DNA of 61,144 nt from Rhodanobacteraceae bacterium (GTDB lineage Bacteria > Pseudomonadota > Gammaproteobacteria > Xanthomonadales > Rhodanobacteraceae): NCBI GenBank assembly GCA_004299705.1, contig SCQS01000005.1, positions 1-61,144 of the forward strand, read 5' to 3'. The position numbers and the translations under genes were made by a program. Below, piece by piece: positions 16,808 to 27,315 of this stretch. The stretch's first letter is position 1. Every line of letters begins with the position of its first letter. Below the pieces are notes generated by a model. It was not told the DNA's origin, did no database searches, and was given only the letters and a program-made list of their open reading frames with translations.

Positions 16808-18141
16808 GGCGCATCGAATGGGCAGGGCTGGATGAAGCAGCGCGCAGCGAGGCCTTGTCGCGTCCGCGGCAGTCACGCAGCGAGGAACTGAGGGCGACGG
16901 TGGAAGCCATCATCGCCAACGTGCAAGCGCGCGCTGACAACGCGCTGTACGAGTATGCAAAAAAATTCGATGGGGCATCGCTTGCCGCCATCGAGGTTGC
17001 GCCGGCGGAATTCGAAGCCGCCGAGGCCGCGCTCGACGCTGCGCTGAAACAGGCGATCGCAGAGGCATCTGCACGCATCGAAGCCTTTCATCGCGCCTGC
17101 GTGTTGCAGCCGGTGGCGCTGGAAACCGCGCCCGGCCTGCAGGTCGAACGCGTGTCGCGTCCGATCCAGCGGGTCGGGTTGTATGCGCCGGCGGGCAGCG
17201 CGCCGTTGCCGTCGACGGTGATGATGCTGGCCATTCCGGCACGTCTGGCCGGCTGTCGCCAGGTCGTGTTGTGCTCGCCGCCACGCGCGGATGGCAGTCT
17301 GGACCCGGCCGTGTTGTTCACCGCGCGTGCCTGCGGGGTGCAGCGTGTGTTCAAGGCCGGCGGTGCGCAGGCGATCGCGGCCATGGCCTGGGGTACCGAA
17401 ACCGTGCCGCGTTGCGACAAGTTGTTCGGCCCCGGCAATGCCTTCGTGACCGAAGCCAAGTTGCAGGTTGCATCCGACCCGCAGGGCGCGGCGATCGACA
17501 TGCCGGCTGGGCCCTCCGAGGTGCTGGTGATCGCGGACGATTCCGCCAACCCGGCGTTCGTGGCGGCCGACCTGCTGTCGCAGGCCGAGCATGGCCCGGA
17601 TTCGCAGGTGCTGCTGGTCAGCGATTCGGCGCGTTTGCTGGTTGCGGTCGAACGCGACGTGCTGGCGCAATGCGCCGGCCTGCCGCGTGCCTCGATCGCG
17701 CGACAGGCGCTGGCGCACAGCCGCCTGATCCGCGTCGATGACATCGCGGATGCATTCGTCGTGAGCAACCGTTACGCGCCCGAGCACCTGATCGTGCAGG
17801 TGCGTGATGCCCGCCAGTGGCTGGACGCCATCGAAAATGCAGGCTCGGTGTTCCTGGGCCCGTGGACGCCGGAGTCGCTGGGCGATTACTGCAGCGGCAG
17901 CAACCACGTGTTGCCGACCTACGGCTGGGCGCGCAGTTGCAGCGGCGTATCGGTGGCGAGCTTCCAGAAGCAGGTCACGGTGCAGGCGTGTACGGCCGAC
18001 GGCTTGCGCGCAGTGGGGCCGTGCGCGGCGACGCTGGCGCGCGCGGAGCAACTCGAAGCGCATCGTCGCGCCGTGACGCTGCGGCTGACGGCGCTGGGCG
18101 ACGACAGGGACACTCGCGGTGCAGCGAGGTCAGTCGCATGA
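16804..18141 (+). CDS. hisD: Histidinol dehydrogenase
   Basis: NAD-dependent zinc enzyme that performs the last two steps of histidine synthesis (histidinol to histidine). The 445-residue protein shows the signature region [20 protein letters not shown] and the metal/active-site segment [28 protein letters not shown] lies near the C-terminus. It overlaps hisG by ATGA and hisC by ATGA. Confidence 0.97.
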   Translation: MRRIEWAGLDEAARSEALSRPRQSRSEELRATVEAIIANVQARADNALYEYAKKFDGASLAAIEVAPAEFEAAEAALDAALKQAIAEASARIEAFHRACVLQPVALETAPGLQVERVSRPIQRVGLYAPAGSAPLPSTVMMLAIPARLAGCRQVVLCSPPRADGSLDPAVLFTARACGVQRVFKAGGAQAIAAMAWGTETVPRCDKLFGPGNAFVTEAKLQVASDPQGAAIDMPAGPSEVLVIADDSANPAFVAADLLSQAEHGPDSQVLLVSDSARLLVAVERDVLAQCAGLPRASIARQALAHSRLIRVDDIADAFVVSNRYAPEHLIVQVRDARQWLDAIENAGSVFLGPWTPESLGDYCSGSNHVLPTYGWARSCSGVSVASFQKQVTVQACTADGLRAVGPCAATLARAEQLEAHRRAVTLRLTALGDDRDTRGAARSVA

Positions 18142-19250
18142 ATCCGCTGGATCTGGCGCGTCCGGACATCCGGGCCTTGCAACCGTATTCCTCTGCGCGC
18201 ATGGAAGCGCGTGGGGGATCCATACGGCTCGACGCCAACGAATCGCCGTGGCCGCCATTCGGCGGCGGCGCGTGGAATCGTTATCCCGATCCGCAACCGG
18301 AGGCGCTGGTCGCGCGCCTTGCCGCGCTGTACAGCGTGGCGACTGACCAGTTGCTGGTCGGGCGCGGCAGCGACGAAGGCATCGATCTGCTGGTGCGGGC
18401 GTTCTGCCGCGCGGGGCGCGACGCGATCCTGATCTCGCCGCCGACCTTCGGGATGTATGCGGTGTGCGCGCGCGTGCAGGGTGCTGGCGTGGTGGAAGTA
18501 CCGTTGCGCGAGGATTTCACGCTGGATGTCGACGCGGTGCTCGCGGCTGTCACGTCTGACGTGAAGCTGGTTTTCATATGCGCCCCCAACAACCCATCCG
18601 GCGCGGGCGTGCCGCGCGCGGACATTTTGCGGCTGGCGCAGTCGCTGGCGGATCGCGCGCTGCTGGTGGTCGACGAAGCCTACGTGGAGTTCGCCGAATC
18701 GGGCAGCGCATTCGGCAGCGTGGCCGATCGTGTCGGCGAACTCGCAAACCTGGCGGTGTTGCGAACTCTGTCCAAGGCGTGGGCGCTGGCGGGTGCACGC
18801 GTCGGCAGCCTGCTCGCGGATGCGCGCGTGGTGGCACTGCTGCGCAAGCTGATGCCGCCGTACCCACTGCCGACGCCTTGCGCTTACATCGCGTTGGATG
18901 CGCTGACGGATGCAGGGAAGCATGTCGTCGACGAGCGTGTCCAGACATTGCGCGGCGAACGGGCGCGCTTGCATCGCGAGTTGTCGATGCTTGCGGGCGT
19001 CCGTGCCGTGCTGCCGTCTCAGGCCAATTTTCTCGCCGTCCGTTTTCACGATGCGGAAGCGGCTTTGCTTGCCTTGCGGGAAGCCGGCGTGACCGTGCGC
19101 GACCTGCGCCGGTACCCGATGCTCGCGGATGCCTTGCGCTTCGCGATCGGTACGCGTGACGAGAACGATCGCGTGCTAGGGGTGTTGCATGAGCGGGGTG
19201 GCGCAATAGTTCACTCGGATCATGTGACGCAATTGGAGCAGCCGGCATGA
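18138..19250 (+). CDS. hisC: Histidinol-phosphate aminotransferase
   Basis: PLP-dependent fold-type I aminotransferase that converts imidazole acetol phosphate to histidinol phosphate. Visible features are [10 protein letters not shown] at the N-terminus, [23 protein letters not shown], and the PLP lysine in [16 protein letters not shown]. The length is 370 residues. It is coupled by ATGA to hisD upstream and to hisB downstream. Confidence 0.96.
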   Translation: MNPLDLARPDIRALQPYSSARMEARGGSIRLDANESPWPPFGGGAWNRYPDPQPEALVARLAALYSVATDQLLVGRGSDEGIDLLVRAFCRAGRDAILISPPTFGMYAVCARVQGAGVVEVPLREDFTLDVDAVLAAVTSDVKLVFICAPNNPSGAGVPRADILRLAQSLADRALLVVDEAYVEFAESGSAFGSVADRVGELANLAVLRTLSKAWALAGARVGSLLADARVVALLRKLMPPYPLPTPCAYIALDALTDAGKHVVDERVQTLRGERARLHRELSMLAGVRAVLPSQANFLAVRFHDAEAALLALREAGVTVRDLRRYPMLADALRFAIGTRDENDRVLGVLHERGGAIVHSDHVTQLEQPA

Positions 19251-20314
19251 AACGACGCTTGCTCTTCCTCGATCGCGATGGTTGCCTCGTGGTCGAGCCG
19301 CCCGACGAGCAGTTGGATGCATTCGAGAAATTCGATCTGCTGCCGGGTGTGATCGCGGCCCTGCAGCGTTGTGTCGCCGCCGGCTACGAACTGGTGATGG
19401 TGAGCAACCAGGATGGGCTTGGCACACCTGCGTTTCCGGAAACCGCGTTCGACGGGCCGCATGCATTGTTGCTGCGCATTTTGACTTCGCAGGGCATTCG
19501 TTTCCGCGAAATCCTGATCGACCGCAGTTATCCGCACGAGGGCCGGGACACCCGCAAACCCGGTGTCGGCCTGTTGCGGCACTACCTCGCCGACGATGGC
19601 TGGAGCCGCGCGGATTCCGCCGTAGTCGGTGATCGCGAAACCGACCTGCAACTCGCGACGAATCTCGGTGTGCGCGGGTTCCGGGTCGGGCCCGAGGGCA
19701 TTGCGTGGGGCGAGGTGGCGCATCGCCTGCTGGATCGTCCGCGTGTCGCCGAAGTCGTACGCGGCACCCGGGAAACCCGCATCGCGGTTCGCGTCGACCT
19801 GGATGCGGCCGCCGAGCCGGATGTCGCCACCGGCATCGATTTCTTCGACCACATGCTGGAACAGCTTGGCAAGCATGGCGGGTTTGCACTCGCCATCGAA
19901 TGCGACGGTGACCTCGATGTCGACGAACACCACACGGTCGAGGATTGCGCGCTGGCGCTGGGCGAGGCCCTGCGCCAGGCGTTGGGCGACAAGCGCGGCA
20001 TCGGGCGCTACGGTTTTGCCTTGCCCATGGATGAGGCTGCGGCCGAGGCACGCCTGGATCTTTCCGGGCGCGCCTGCTTCGTGTTCGAGGGCGCGTTCCC
20101 GCGCGAGCGCGTGGGCGGCCTGCCGACCGAACTGGTGCCGCATTTCTTCCGCTCGCTGTGCGATGCGCTGGGGGCGAACCTGCATCTATCTGTGCGCGGC
20201 GACAACGCGCACCACATGGTCGAGGCCTGCTTCAAGGTGGTGGCGCGTGCGCTGCGGCAGGCCATTCGCCGTGAGGGCGATGCGCTGCCGAGCACCAAGG
20301 GCGTGCTGGCATGA
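19247..20314 (+). CDS. hisB: Bifunctional histidinol-phosphatase / imidazoleglycerol-phosphate dehydratase
   Basis: Two-domain HisB of 355 residues. The N-terminal HAD phosphatase has [10 protein letters not shown] and later [10 protein letters not shown]. The C-terminal dehydratase has two metal-binding histidine clusters, [10 protein letters not shown] and [13 protein letters not shown]. The fusion is typical of gammaproteobacteria. It overlaps hisC and hisH by four bases each. Confidence 0.97.
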   Translation: MKRRLLFLDRDGCLVVEPPDEQLDAFEKFDLLPGVIAALQRCVAAGYELVMVSNQDGLGTPAFPETAFDGPHALLLRILTSQGIRFREILIDRSYPHEGRDTRKPGVGLLRHYLADDGWSRADSAVVGDRETDLQLATNLGVRGFRVGPEGIAWGEVAHRLLDRPRVAEVVRGTRETRIAVRVDLDAAAEPDVATGIDFFDHMLEQLGKHGGFALAIECDGDLDVDEHHTVEDCALALGEALRQALGDKRGIGRYGFALPMDEAAAEARLDLSGRACFVFEGAFPRERVGGLPTELVPHFFRSLCDALGANLHLSVRGDNAHHMVEACFKVVARALRQAIRREGDALPSTKGVLA

Positions 20315-20910
20315 GCGTGGTGCTGGTGGACTCCGGCGGCGCCAACATCGGGTCGGTGCTTTATGCGTTGCAACGCCTGGGTGTCGAGGCCACGTTGACA
20401 TCCGATGCAACCACCATCCGTGCTGCCGACCGCGTGATCCTACCGGGTGTGGGCGCCGCGGCGCCTGCGATGGCGCGTCTGCGCGCATCGGGGCTGGTCG
20501 AGGTGTTGCGCGGGTTGACGCAACCGGTGCTGGGCGTGTGCCTGGGGATGCAACTGCTGTGCACGCATTCCGAAGAAGGTGGCGTGGATTGCCTCGGCGT
20601 GATCGATGCGCCGGTGCTGAAATTGGATGCCACCGCGGGCGTGCGCGTGCCGCACATGGGCTGGAACAAGGTGACGGCCGTGGCGGCGCATCCGCTTTGC
20701 GCGGGCGCGGCTGGCGCCGGCTGGGCCTACTTCGTGCACAGCTATGCCGTACCCCTGTGCAAAGCCACGCTGGCGACGTGCGAGCACGGCGCGCGGTTTT
20801 CCGCGGCGATCGGGCGTGGCAATTTCATGGGGGTGCAGTACCATCCGGAGCGATCCGCCGCAATGGGGGCGGCGATCCTGGGCAATTTTCTGGGGCAGAT
20901 CGCAGCGTGA
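20311..20910 (+). CDS. hisH: Imidazole glycerol phosphate synthase, glutaminase subunit
   Basis: Class I glutamine amidotransferase that feeds ammonia to HisF. The catalytic cysteine is in [10 protein letters not shown] and the His-Glu pair in VQYHPERS. The protein has 199 residues. It overlaps the hisB stop, and the hisA GTG start overlaps its own stop (GTGA). Confidence 0.97.
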   Translation: MSVVLVDSGGANIGSVLYALQRLGVEATLTSDATTIRAADRVILPGVGAAAPAMARLRASGLVEVLRGLTQPVLGVCLGMQLLCTHSEEGGVDCLGVIDAPVLKLDATAGVRVPHMGWNKVTAVAAHPLCAGAAGAGWAYFVHSYAVPLCKATLATCEHGARFSAAIGRGNFMGVQYHPERSAAMGAAILGNFLGQIAA

Positions 20911-21638
20911 GCTTCCAGGTGATTCCTGCCATCGACCTGCGTGGCGGCCGCGTCGTGCGGCTGCGCCAGGGCGACTATGCGCGCGAAACCGTGTTCCCGG
21001 ACGATCCGTTCGAACTCGCGCAAAGTTATGCGGACGCGGGTGCGCAGTGGCTGCACGTGGTCGATCTGGATGGCGCGCGCTCGGGACGCTTCGAGAACCT
21101 GGCGGTGATCGAGTCCATCGTGCATGCGGGACGGATGAAGGTACAGGCCGGCGGTGGAGTGCGCACCACCGATGACCTGCGGCGCCTGTACGCGGCGGGG
21201 GTTTCGCGCGTGGTGGTGGGCAGCCTCGCGGTGCAGAACCCCTACGCGACGGCGATCTGGATCAGCCAGTTCGAGCCAGAGCGCCTGGTATTGGCGTTGG
21301 ACGTACGCCAGCAGGCCGGCGCGTGGCGCCTGCCGGTACACGGCTGGACCGAGGATTCCTGCGTCCAGCTCGACACCCTGGCTGCGCATTATGCGCGCGC
21401 GGGTGCGCGCCACATCCTGTGCACGGACATCGCCCGCGACGGCATGCTGGGCGGGTTCAATATCCAGCTCTATCGCGACCTGCATCGACTTGCGCCGGAT
21501 TTCGAGTTGCAGGCTTCGGGCGGCGCCTGTTCGCTGGAAGACATCCGCAAGGTACGCGAAGCGGGCGTGCGCGGCGTGGTGCTGGGACGCGCGCTGCTGG
21601 AGCGCAAATTCGAGCTCAAGGACGCATTGAAATGCTGA
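20907..21638 (+). CDS. hisA: ProFAR isomerase
   Basis: TIM-barrel isomerase of the fourth histidine step, 243 residues. The barrel phosphate sites and catalytic aspartates are visible in [19 protein letters not shown] and in [15 protein letters not shown]. The start is GTG at 20907, inside the hisH stop codon, the only non-ATG start among the enzyme genes of this operon. Its stop is overlapped by hisF over seven bases. Confidence 0.96.
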   Translation: MSFQVIPAIDLRGGRVVRLRQGDYARETVFPDDPFELAQSYADAGAQWLHVVDLDGARSGRFENLAVIESIVHAGRMKVQAGGGVRTTDDLRRLYAAGVSRVVVGSLAVQNPYATAIWISQFEPERLVLALDVRQQAGAWRLPVHGWTEDSCVQLDTLAAHYARAGARHILCTDIARDGMLGGFNIQLYRDLHRLAPDFELQASGGACSLEDIRKVREAGVRGVVLGRALLERKFELKDALKC

Positions 21639-22402
21639 GCCGTCGCATCATTGCCTGCCTCGACGTCAAGGATGGCAAGGTCGTCAAGGGCGTACGTTTC
21701 CGCGATCATATCGTGATGGGCGACATCGTGGAGCTTGCGTTGCGTTATCGCGATGAAGGCGCGGACGAATTGGTGTTCTACGACATTACCGCCAGCCCGC
21801 AGAATCGCACGGTCGAACGCGCATGGGTGGAACGGGTCGCGCGCGAAATCGACATTCCGTTCTGCGTGGCCGGCGGCATCCGCAGCGTCGCAGACGCGCG
21901 CGCGGTGCTGCATGCCGGCGCCGACAAGATATCGATCAATTCGCCCGCGCTGGAGCGCCTGCAATTGATCGATGAACTGGCCGATGCCTTCGGCGTGCAG
22001 TGCGTGGTGGTGGGCATCGATTCGCTGCGTGATGCCGATGGCGAGTGGCGCGTGCGCCAGTACACGGGCGATCCCGAACGTATGCACGCACTGGCGCGAC
22101 ACACGCTGGACTGGATCGAGGAAGCGCAGCGGCGTGGCGCTGGCGAGATCGTGTTGAACTGCATGGGTAGTGATGGCGTGCGCGCAGGCTACGATATCGT
22201 GCAACTGCGTGCGGCACGCGCGGTCTGCAGCGTGCCGTTGATCGCATCCGGCGGCGCCGGCGTGCGTGAACATTTTCGCGACGTGTTTCTCGAAGCGGAC
22301 GTGGATGGCGCACTCGCCGCGAGCGTTTTCCATTCCGGCGCGCTCGCGATTGCCGGGTTGAAGCAATGGCTGGATCGTCAAGGTGTAGTGGTGCGGACAT
22401 GA
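21632..22402 (+). CDS. hisF: Imidazole glycerol phosphate synthase, cyclase subunit
   Basis: TIM-barrel cyclase that uses ammonia from HisH to close the imidazole ring and release AICAR. The N-terminal catalytic aspartate is in [15 protein letters not shown] second conserved block is [20 protein letters not shown], and a phosphate loop is [12 protein letters not shown]. The length is 256 residues. It overlaps hisA by seven bases and hisI by four. Confidence 0.97.
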   Translation: MLSRRIIACLDVKDGKVVKGVRFRDHIVMGDIVELALRYRDEGADELVFYDITASPQNRTVERAWVERVAREIDIPFCVAGGIRSVADARAVLHAGADKISINSPALERLQLIDELADAFGVQCVVVGIDSLRDADGEWRVRQYTGDPERMHALARHTLDWIEEAQRRGAGEIVLNCMGSDGVRAGYDIVQLRAARAVCSVPLIASGGAGVREHFRDVFLEADVDGALAASVFHSGALAIAGLKQWLDRQGVVVRT

Positions 22403-23043
22403 GTGCGAACGCGAAAGAAGTGTTGGCGGAACAGCTCGACTGGGCCAAGGGTGGTGGCCTGTTGCCCGCTATCGTGCAGCACTTCGCGACCGGCGAGGTG
22501 CTGATGCTCGGCTACATGAACCGCGAAGCCCTGGCAGCGACGCAGGCCTCCGGCTTCGTCACGTTCTGGAGCCGCAGCAAGCAACGATTGTGGCGAAAGG
22601 GCGAAACCTCCGGCAACGTGCTGGCGTTGCAGTCCGTGCGTGCCGACTGCGACCGCGACACCTTGCTGGTGCAGGCCGATCCCCGCGGCCCGACCTGTCA
22701 CCTTGGGACATCCAGCTGTTTCGGTGACGGGGTGCAGCCGCCTTTGGGATTTCTCGCGGAACTGGATGCGTTGATCGCAGCGCGCAACCAGGCGCGTCCG
22801 GCAGGCAGTTACACCACGCATTTGTTCGAGAGTGGCGTGCGCCGAATCGCGCAGAAAGTGGGCGAGGAGGGCGTGGAAACCGCGTTGGCCGCGGTTGCAC
22901 AGGACGACGATGCGTTGCTGGGCGAGGCCGCCGACCTCGTCTACCACCTCACCGTGCTGCTGCGTGCGCGCGGATTGTCGCTGGCGGATGTTGCGGGCGT
23001 GCTTGAGAAACGACACACTTCGACTCCCGAAGCGTCGGCATGA
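22399..23043 (+). CDS. hisI: Bifunctional phosphoribosyl-AMP cyclohydrolase / phosphoribosyl-ATP pyrophosphatase
   Basis: Two-domain HisIE of 214 residues. The cyclohydrolase half has [30 protein letters not shown] and the zinc-binding cysteines in [15 protein letters not shown]. The pyrophosphatase half has [13 protein letters not shown] and the [13 protein letters not shown] helix. It is the last gene of the his operon; a 142-base convergent gap to the RloB-like gene follows, with no clear terminator. Confidence 0.96.
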   Translation: MSANAKEVLAEQLDWAKGGGLLPAIVQHFATGEVLMLGYMNREALAATQASGFVTFWSRSKQRLWRKGETSGNVLALQSVRADCDRDTLLVQADPRGPTCHLGTSSCFGDGVQPPLGFLAELDALIAARNQARPAGSYTTHLFESGVRRIAQKVGEEGVETALAAVAQDDDALLGEAADLVYHLTVLLRARGLSLADVAGVLEKRHTSTPEASA

Positions 23044-23185
23044 ACCGCGTATTTCACTGTGCTGACCGCGCGTGATCGGGGACTGGGTTCAGGGGTGGGA
23101 TCGGCCCAAACCCGCCGGTAGCGACCGTCTGCTTCCGATGGGGCGAACGGACTGAAGTTTCGCGCTACCGCAAGCCACCGCATTG

Positions 23186-23713
23186 CTACGGCTTGCGAAT
23201 ACCCATATGCTTCATAAGCTCGGCAAGCGGTTTAACTGTGCCCCTTGCTCCATCTAGCACTTCCCGGCTGAGGTGCTTTTTCATCCAACCCGGCTCATGC
23301 GCCTCGCATGCCATTCGATCCTTGAAGAGTTTCTTGCACTGTTTGGTATTCGGTGGAGGTCGTACGCCAAGAATCTCTAAAAGCCAAGCTTCCAGGCATG
23401 GCCTCGACTCGATAACATCAAGCCGTCCCCTTCGCCCCATCCGACTGCGCCTTGCTTTTTCTCGTTCAACGTCGGTCCAGTCGGTGTCCGTATCAAGCAG
23501 TAGGACGACTTTGTCGTGATCACGGTTATTAGCGCGTCGGCTAGCTACATCCAAAACGTGGCGTCCGCCCTTGCCGTGGGCATTTGTTGTCTGTACTGAG
23601 CGCCCCAAAGAGTCGAGATACACACTCTTAAGGTATCGAACGAAGGCAACTTCAGCATCCCCCTCTGCGACAACAAGAAGCGTTTCTCGAACGGCGCGCT
23701 TCTTCGCTGTCAT
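23186..23713 (-). CDS. rloB: RloB-like TOPRIM-type protein, partner of RloA-like ATPase
   Basis: A 175-residue protein of the RloB family. A TOPRIM-like pattern is visible: the glutamate in LLVVAEGDAEVAFVRYL and the acidic cluster in VVLLLDTDTDW, followed by SRPCLEAWLLEILG. TOPRIM domains bind metal and cut or bind nucleic acid. Its start overlaps the stop of the upstream AAA ATPase by ATGA, so the two are made together. RloA/RloB were named as genes linked to type I restriction operons; no hsd genes lie here. The pair is like ATPase plus TOPRIM defence systems such as OLD/Gabija or PARIS in plan. Codon use is visibly less GC-biased than in his. Confidence 0.75.
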   Translation of the reverse strand: MTAKKRAVRETLLVVAEGDAEVAFVRYLKSVYLDSLGRSVQTTNAHGKGGRHVLDVASRRANNRDHDKVVLLLDTDTDWTDVEREKARRSRMGRRGRLDVIESRPCLEAWLLEILGVRPPPNTKQCKKLFKDRMACEAHEPGWMKKHLSREVLDGARGTVKPLAELMKHMGIRKP

Positions 23714-24924
23714 AGCTCAGGAACCGCACCGTACGCGCCACTCATGTACTTCGCGTAGAGATTATCTTGACTACGAACGCCGCGCATCGAGTCGAGTCGC
23801 CACGCCTGACTTTCGCAATCCGTTTTCTCCACTAGAAATACCTGCGATTTACCAAGTAAGTTAATCACCTCAACTGAGTGGCTCGTAAAGATTATTTGCG
23901 CATTGTAAGGATTGGTGCTTGAGCTTGCGAAAAGGTCCAATATGGGCTCTATCATGTGGGGATGCATGTCACTTTCCAGCTCGTCGATAACAGCTATGCC
24001 GCCGGTGGACAACACGTTCAGAAGATACCAAAGCGTCACAAACGCTGTCTTAGTTCCACTGGACTCTTCCGTCATCGGAAGCTCATGCTTGGAGCCATCC
24101 TTTAACGTGTGAACACCAAACGGTACATATTGCGATGGCGGACTCGTGCCCTCTGGAAGTTTGATTTCATTGCTAACTGGAAAATCGATCTTACGGATCA
24201 CCACGGCAGACAGTCCAAGATCCCATGATCGTAGTAGGGCTTCCATCTTTTCCCTTAGCGCTTCGTTGCTATGGAAAAATACGGTTGCGGCTCCAGAGAC
24301 AGAATCCGCATACCAACGACCGAACTGCATCAAGTTCGTCGAAACTCTGGCACCGACGAGGTGCTGGGCCATCTCAACGCCATACTGAACCGCTGTCGAG
24401 ATAAGCGAAGCGTTCGCGCGCACCTTCTTGGCCTCAGCAGGATTCAAGCCGAAGCCATCCTGCTTGATCAAATACTGCTGGTCCGCCGCAACCCAGTCAC
24501 GCACGAAAACATAGGAAAACTTCGCGCCCTTCTCGTTGGGCCTCCTGTAAACGGCCTCATGGAGCACCCGGTCCGGAGTCGCCTTCAAGACATATCTCCA
24601 CAAGGTTCCATCCAAATCGTCAGCCTCAATCTCGAATTCGACTGGGTCCAACGGGGTCGAGAAGTGCGGATTAATCGGGATCGGTGCCGTAGGTCGGCTT
24701 TGAAAGGAGCTTGTAATGAACCAGCTCAAGAACGCCAGGGGCTTAATCAGCGACGTCTTGCCGGCGCCGTTGGGGCCGACCACCGACACCGCCGTCAACA
24801 GTCGGTGACCTGTCGGAGATTCCTTGTCCCAACCGCGCGAGCTGGCCTTCCGCGTCAGTCTGAGGGAGACATCTGCTCGCTCCTTGAAGCTTAGGAAGTT
24901 CTTGACCGAATAAGAGTGAAGCAT
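23710..24924 (-). CDS. rloA: RloA-like AAA15-family ATPase, candidate defence sensor
   Basis: A 404-residue ABC/SMC-like ATPase of the AAA15 group. Walker A is VVGPNGAGKTS (about residues 49-58), the signature region is EESSGTKTAF, Walker B is IAVIDELESDMHP, and the switch histidine is in IIFTSHS. An N-terminal SVKNFLSFKE is typical of RloA/OLD-like proteins. It is translationally coupled to the TOPRIM-like gene. Lower G+C than both neighbours suggests horizontal gain. Sensing of phage or damaged DNA is inference from the family. Confidence 0.8.
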   Translation of the reverse strand: MLHSYSVKNFLSFKERADVSLRLTRKASSRGWDKESPTGHRLLTAVSVVGPNGAGKTSLIKPLAFLSWFITSSFQSRPTAPIPINPHFSTPLDPVEFEIEADDLDGTLWRYVLKATPDRVLHEAVYRRPNEKGAKFSYVFVRDWVAADQQYLIKQDGFGLNPAEAKKVRANASLISTAVQYGVEMAQHLVGARVSTNLMQFGRWYADSVSGAATVFFHSNEALREKMEALLRSWDLGLSAVVIRKIDFPVSNEIKLPEGTSPPSQYVPFGVHTLKDGSKHELPMTEESSGTKTAFVTLWYLLNVLSTGGIAVIDELESDMHPHMIEPILDLFASSSTNPYNAQIIFTSHSVEVINLLGKSQVFLVEKTDCESQAWRLDSMRGVRSQDNLYAKYMSGAYGAVPEL

Positions 24925-25300
24925 GATTGCGTCTCATCTGTAAGCGACCCTAGCGCCGCCATGATCGTCAGTTTACGACAAAAATTTGTCGATTTCTGAA
25001 GATACTGTGAAAGTTTATGCTCCAAGACCTTCAGTACGTGCTGCCTACCTTTGGCTCGGTCGGCTAGGGCGACATCTTCGAGGTTCTGGCCGATACCGCC
25101 ATATGCTGCCGTGATGCTTGCCCCTTCAATGACCGCTACCGGGCGGCGCCATTCCAACCACGAATGTCGCCTTCGGGCCGGTTTTGGTACTTCCAGTGAG
25201 CGGGTTCATGACTGAAAGGTGAGTCGGAGGCTACCCTGGAACGCATCGAGGGCAGCAGGGGTGCGTGAGGCGAAATCTTCCAGAGTCCAGGGCGCTGGTG
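24925..25300. other. Gene-free gap left of the sugar-kinase operon
   Basis: This 376-base stretch separates the AT-richer RloA/RloB island from the kinase gene. It must hold the promoter of rloA, which reads leftward. An 88-codon open frame on the minus strand (24891-25157) overlaps the rloA start and shows no recognisable protein features, so it is not called. No repeat, integrase or tRNA remnant was recognised. Confidence 0.5.
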
Positions 25301-26410
25301 TCAGGCCCGCTCGTCAGCGCATGGCGATGCGGGCACCAGCGCCTGCAATGCATCCTGCTGCGCGGTCAGCGCGGCGTACAGCGCGAGCTGGTTGCGTGCG
25401 CGTTCGAGGTTGTGGCCCGGATGCGTGGTGCGGAAGTAGCGGTCGCCGTCGAGGTAGTCGGTGAGGAAGCGCAAGCCGATCACGCCGACGATCAGGCGCG
25501 CGCCGAACACCAGGTTGTCGCGTTCCAGCGGGGTCAGCATGTCGCCGCTGCCTTCCACGTAGCCCCGCGCCAACGCGGCGAAGTAGTCGTGCCGCACGCC
25601 CACGCGTGCGAGGTCGGTCGAATCCTCGGGCACCGGGCTCAGCATGGTGCGGCACATGTCGCCGAAATCGAACAGCACGCTGCCGGGCATCACGGTGTCG
25701 AGGTCGATCACGCAGATCGCGCGGCCGACGGCGTCGAACAGGAGGTTGTTCAACTTGCAGTCGTTGTGGGTGATGCGCCGCGGCAGCCCCCGTGCCAGTA
25801 GCGACCGCCAGTGCGGAAGCACGTCGGCGTAGGCAAGCGCAGCCGCGCAGGTTTGCGCGGCGTCCGCGGCGCGGCCCATGCGATCGTCGGCCAGGGCTTT
25901 GCGGAAGGCGGCGAAGCGGCGTTCGGGATCGTGAAAATGCGGGATGACCTCGCCGATGCCGCTTGCATCCAATCCGGACAGCGCCGCGGCGAAAGCACCG
26001 AAGCCGCGCCCGGCTTCGAGCGCGGTCGCCGGGTGGTCGGCCGTGTTGAAGGTGCAGGTGTCGGCCACGTAGTTGTACAGGCGCCACCAGCTTCCGTCGG
26101 GCAGCACCGCAGCGGCATCGCCGTTCGAGGTCGGCACCAGTTCCAGCGTTGAATAGGCGTAGCGCCCGCCTGCGTGTTGCCGCGCGAGGTGCGCGGTGAC
26201 GGCGCGGTAGTTGCGCATCAACAACGCGGGGTCGGGAAACACGTTGGTGTTGATGCGCTGCAGGACGCAGCGCCGGTCGCCGTCAGCGACCAGCAGGGTC
26301 CGGTTGATCAGGCCGTGGCCGAGTGACGTGCAATTCGCGTGGATGCCGATGCCCCATGCGTGTCTGAGTCCGTCGGCGATGCCGGGTTCGAGCTCGACCG
26401 TTGCGCTCAT
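25301..26410 (-). CDS. Phosphotransferase-family sugar kinase (NahK-like)
   Basis: Aminoglycoside-phosphotransferase-fold kinase, 369 residues. It resembles N-acetylhexosamine 1-kinases: VLQRINTNVFPDPALLMRN near the N-terminus, the catalytic loop RRITHNDCKLNNLLFD and the metal-binding VIDLDTVMPGSVLFDFGD. The ATG at 26410 overlaps the stop of the nucleotidyltransferase gene (ATGA); longer in-frame starts exist but extend into that gene. A 1-kinase followed by a nucleotidyltransferase would make an NDP-sugar by salvage. The sugar is unknown; AmgK/MurU of peptidoglycan recycling is a related arrangement. Confidence 0.75.
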   Translation of the reverse strand: MSATVELEPGIADGLRHAWGIGIHANCTSLGHGLINRTLLVADGDRRCVLQRINTNVFPDPALLMRNYRAVTAHLARQHAGGRYAYSTLELVPTSNGDAAAVLPDGSWWRLYNYVADTCTFNTADHPATALEAGRGFGAFAAALSGLDASGIGEVIPHFHDPERRFAAFRKALADDRMGRAADAAQTCAAALAYADVLPHWRSLLARGLPRRITHNDCKLNNLLFDAVGRAICVIDLDTVMPGSVLFDFGDMCRTMLSPVPEDSTDLARVGVRHDYFAALARGYVEGSGDMLTPLERDNLVFGARLIVGVIGLRFLTDYLDGDRYFRTTHPGHNLERARNQLALYAALTAQQDALQALVPASPCADERA

Positions 26411-27315
26411 GCGTGCGACCAGAGTGGCGTCGGATAAGCGTGCGACGCGTGCAACGCGGCGATGGCATTGACCACGCGCGCGCGATCGTCGGGGTAGGTC
26501 AGGCCCAGCCAAGTGTCATTGGTGGACAGCACCGAAAGCGTTTCGCCGTGCGCGGCCAGGTGCGTGGCGATCGCGTGCGGCAGGAAATATTCGTCGCTGG
26601 CGCCGGCGCGCGCGAGGAATTCCCGCAAGCCGCGTTCGAGGTCGGGCAACAGGGCCGGCGTGAGGCCCCAGCAGTTCAGCGACACCACGGTGTCCTGGGT
26701 CAGCGGTTCGCGCGTGCCGTCCGGCGCGGTGCCGGACAGCGCGCCGTCGCGATCGGCGATGTCCAGGTATTCGGTGACGTCCTGCAGGTGGCCGTGCGGG
26801 TCGATGCGGCACACGCCGCGATTGACGCCGCCGTGGGGCGACAGCGTGGCGTCGAGGCGGTAACCGACCATCGCCGGATTGCGTTGCCTGTGGAAGTGCG
26901 CCTCCAGCAGGCCGAAGGCGTGGCGGCCGTAGTAGTCGTCGGCGTTGACGACGGCAAACGGACCGGTCAGCCATGGCGCGCAGCACCACAGCGCGTGGCC
27001 GGTGCCGAGCGGTTTTTTGCGGCCGATCGGCGCCCGGCATCCGGAAGGAACGTTGTCGAAGGTCTGCTCGATGAAGCGCAAGTCGGCCCGCCCATCGATG
27101 CGCGGGGCGAGGCGTTCGGCCAGCACATCGCGCAGCTCTGCGCGTATTACCATCACGATTTGCGCGAAGCCCGCCGCGAGGGCGTCGTGGACGGCGTATT
27201 CCAGCAACCATTCGCCATCCGGCCCCACGCCCGCGATCTGCTTGACGTCGCCGTAACGGCTGCCGAGTCCGGCGGCCAGGATCACCAGCGTGGGTGCGCT
27301 CGTGCTGGTGGTCAT
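26407..27315 (-). CDS. Sugar-phosphate nucleotidyltransferase
   Basis: GT-A-fold nucleotidyltransferase of 302 residues, start ATG at 27315. The N-terminal LVILAAGLGSRYGDVKQ is the nucleotide-binding loop. GRKKPLGTGHALWC and AVVNADDYYG (metal-binding acidic pair) follow. It probably joins NTP and a sugar 1-phosphate supplied by the downstream kinase. Both ends overlap neighbours by ATGA (C13 peptidase upstream, kinase downstream). The nucleotide and sugar are not predictable from the sequence. Confidence 0.78.
   Translation of the reverse strand: MTTSTSAPTLVILAAGLGSRYGDVKQIAGVGPDGEWLLEYAVHDALAAGFAQIVMVIRAELRDVLAERLAPRIDGRADLRFIEQTFDNVPSGCRAPIGRKKPLGTGHALWCCAPWLTGPFAVVNADDYYGRHAFGLLEAHFHRQRNPAMVGYRLDATLSPHGGVNRGVCRIDPHGHLQDVTEYLDIADRDGALSGTAPDGTREPLTQDTVVSLNCWGLTPALLPDLERGLREFLARAGASDEYFLPHAIATHLAAHGETLSVLSTNDTWLGLTYPDDRARVVNAIAALHASHAYPTPLWSHA

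Noticed and set aside
24891-25157. 88-codon minus-strand open frame upstream of rloA
   Set aside because: It overlaps the rloA start, has no clear ribosome-binding site and no recognised motif.
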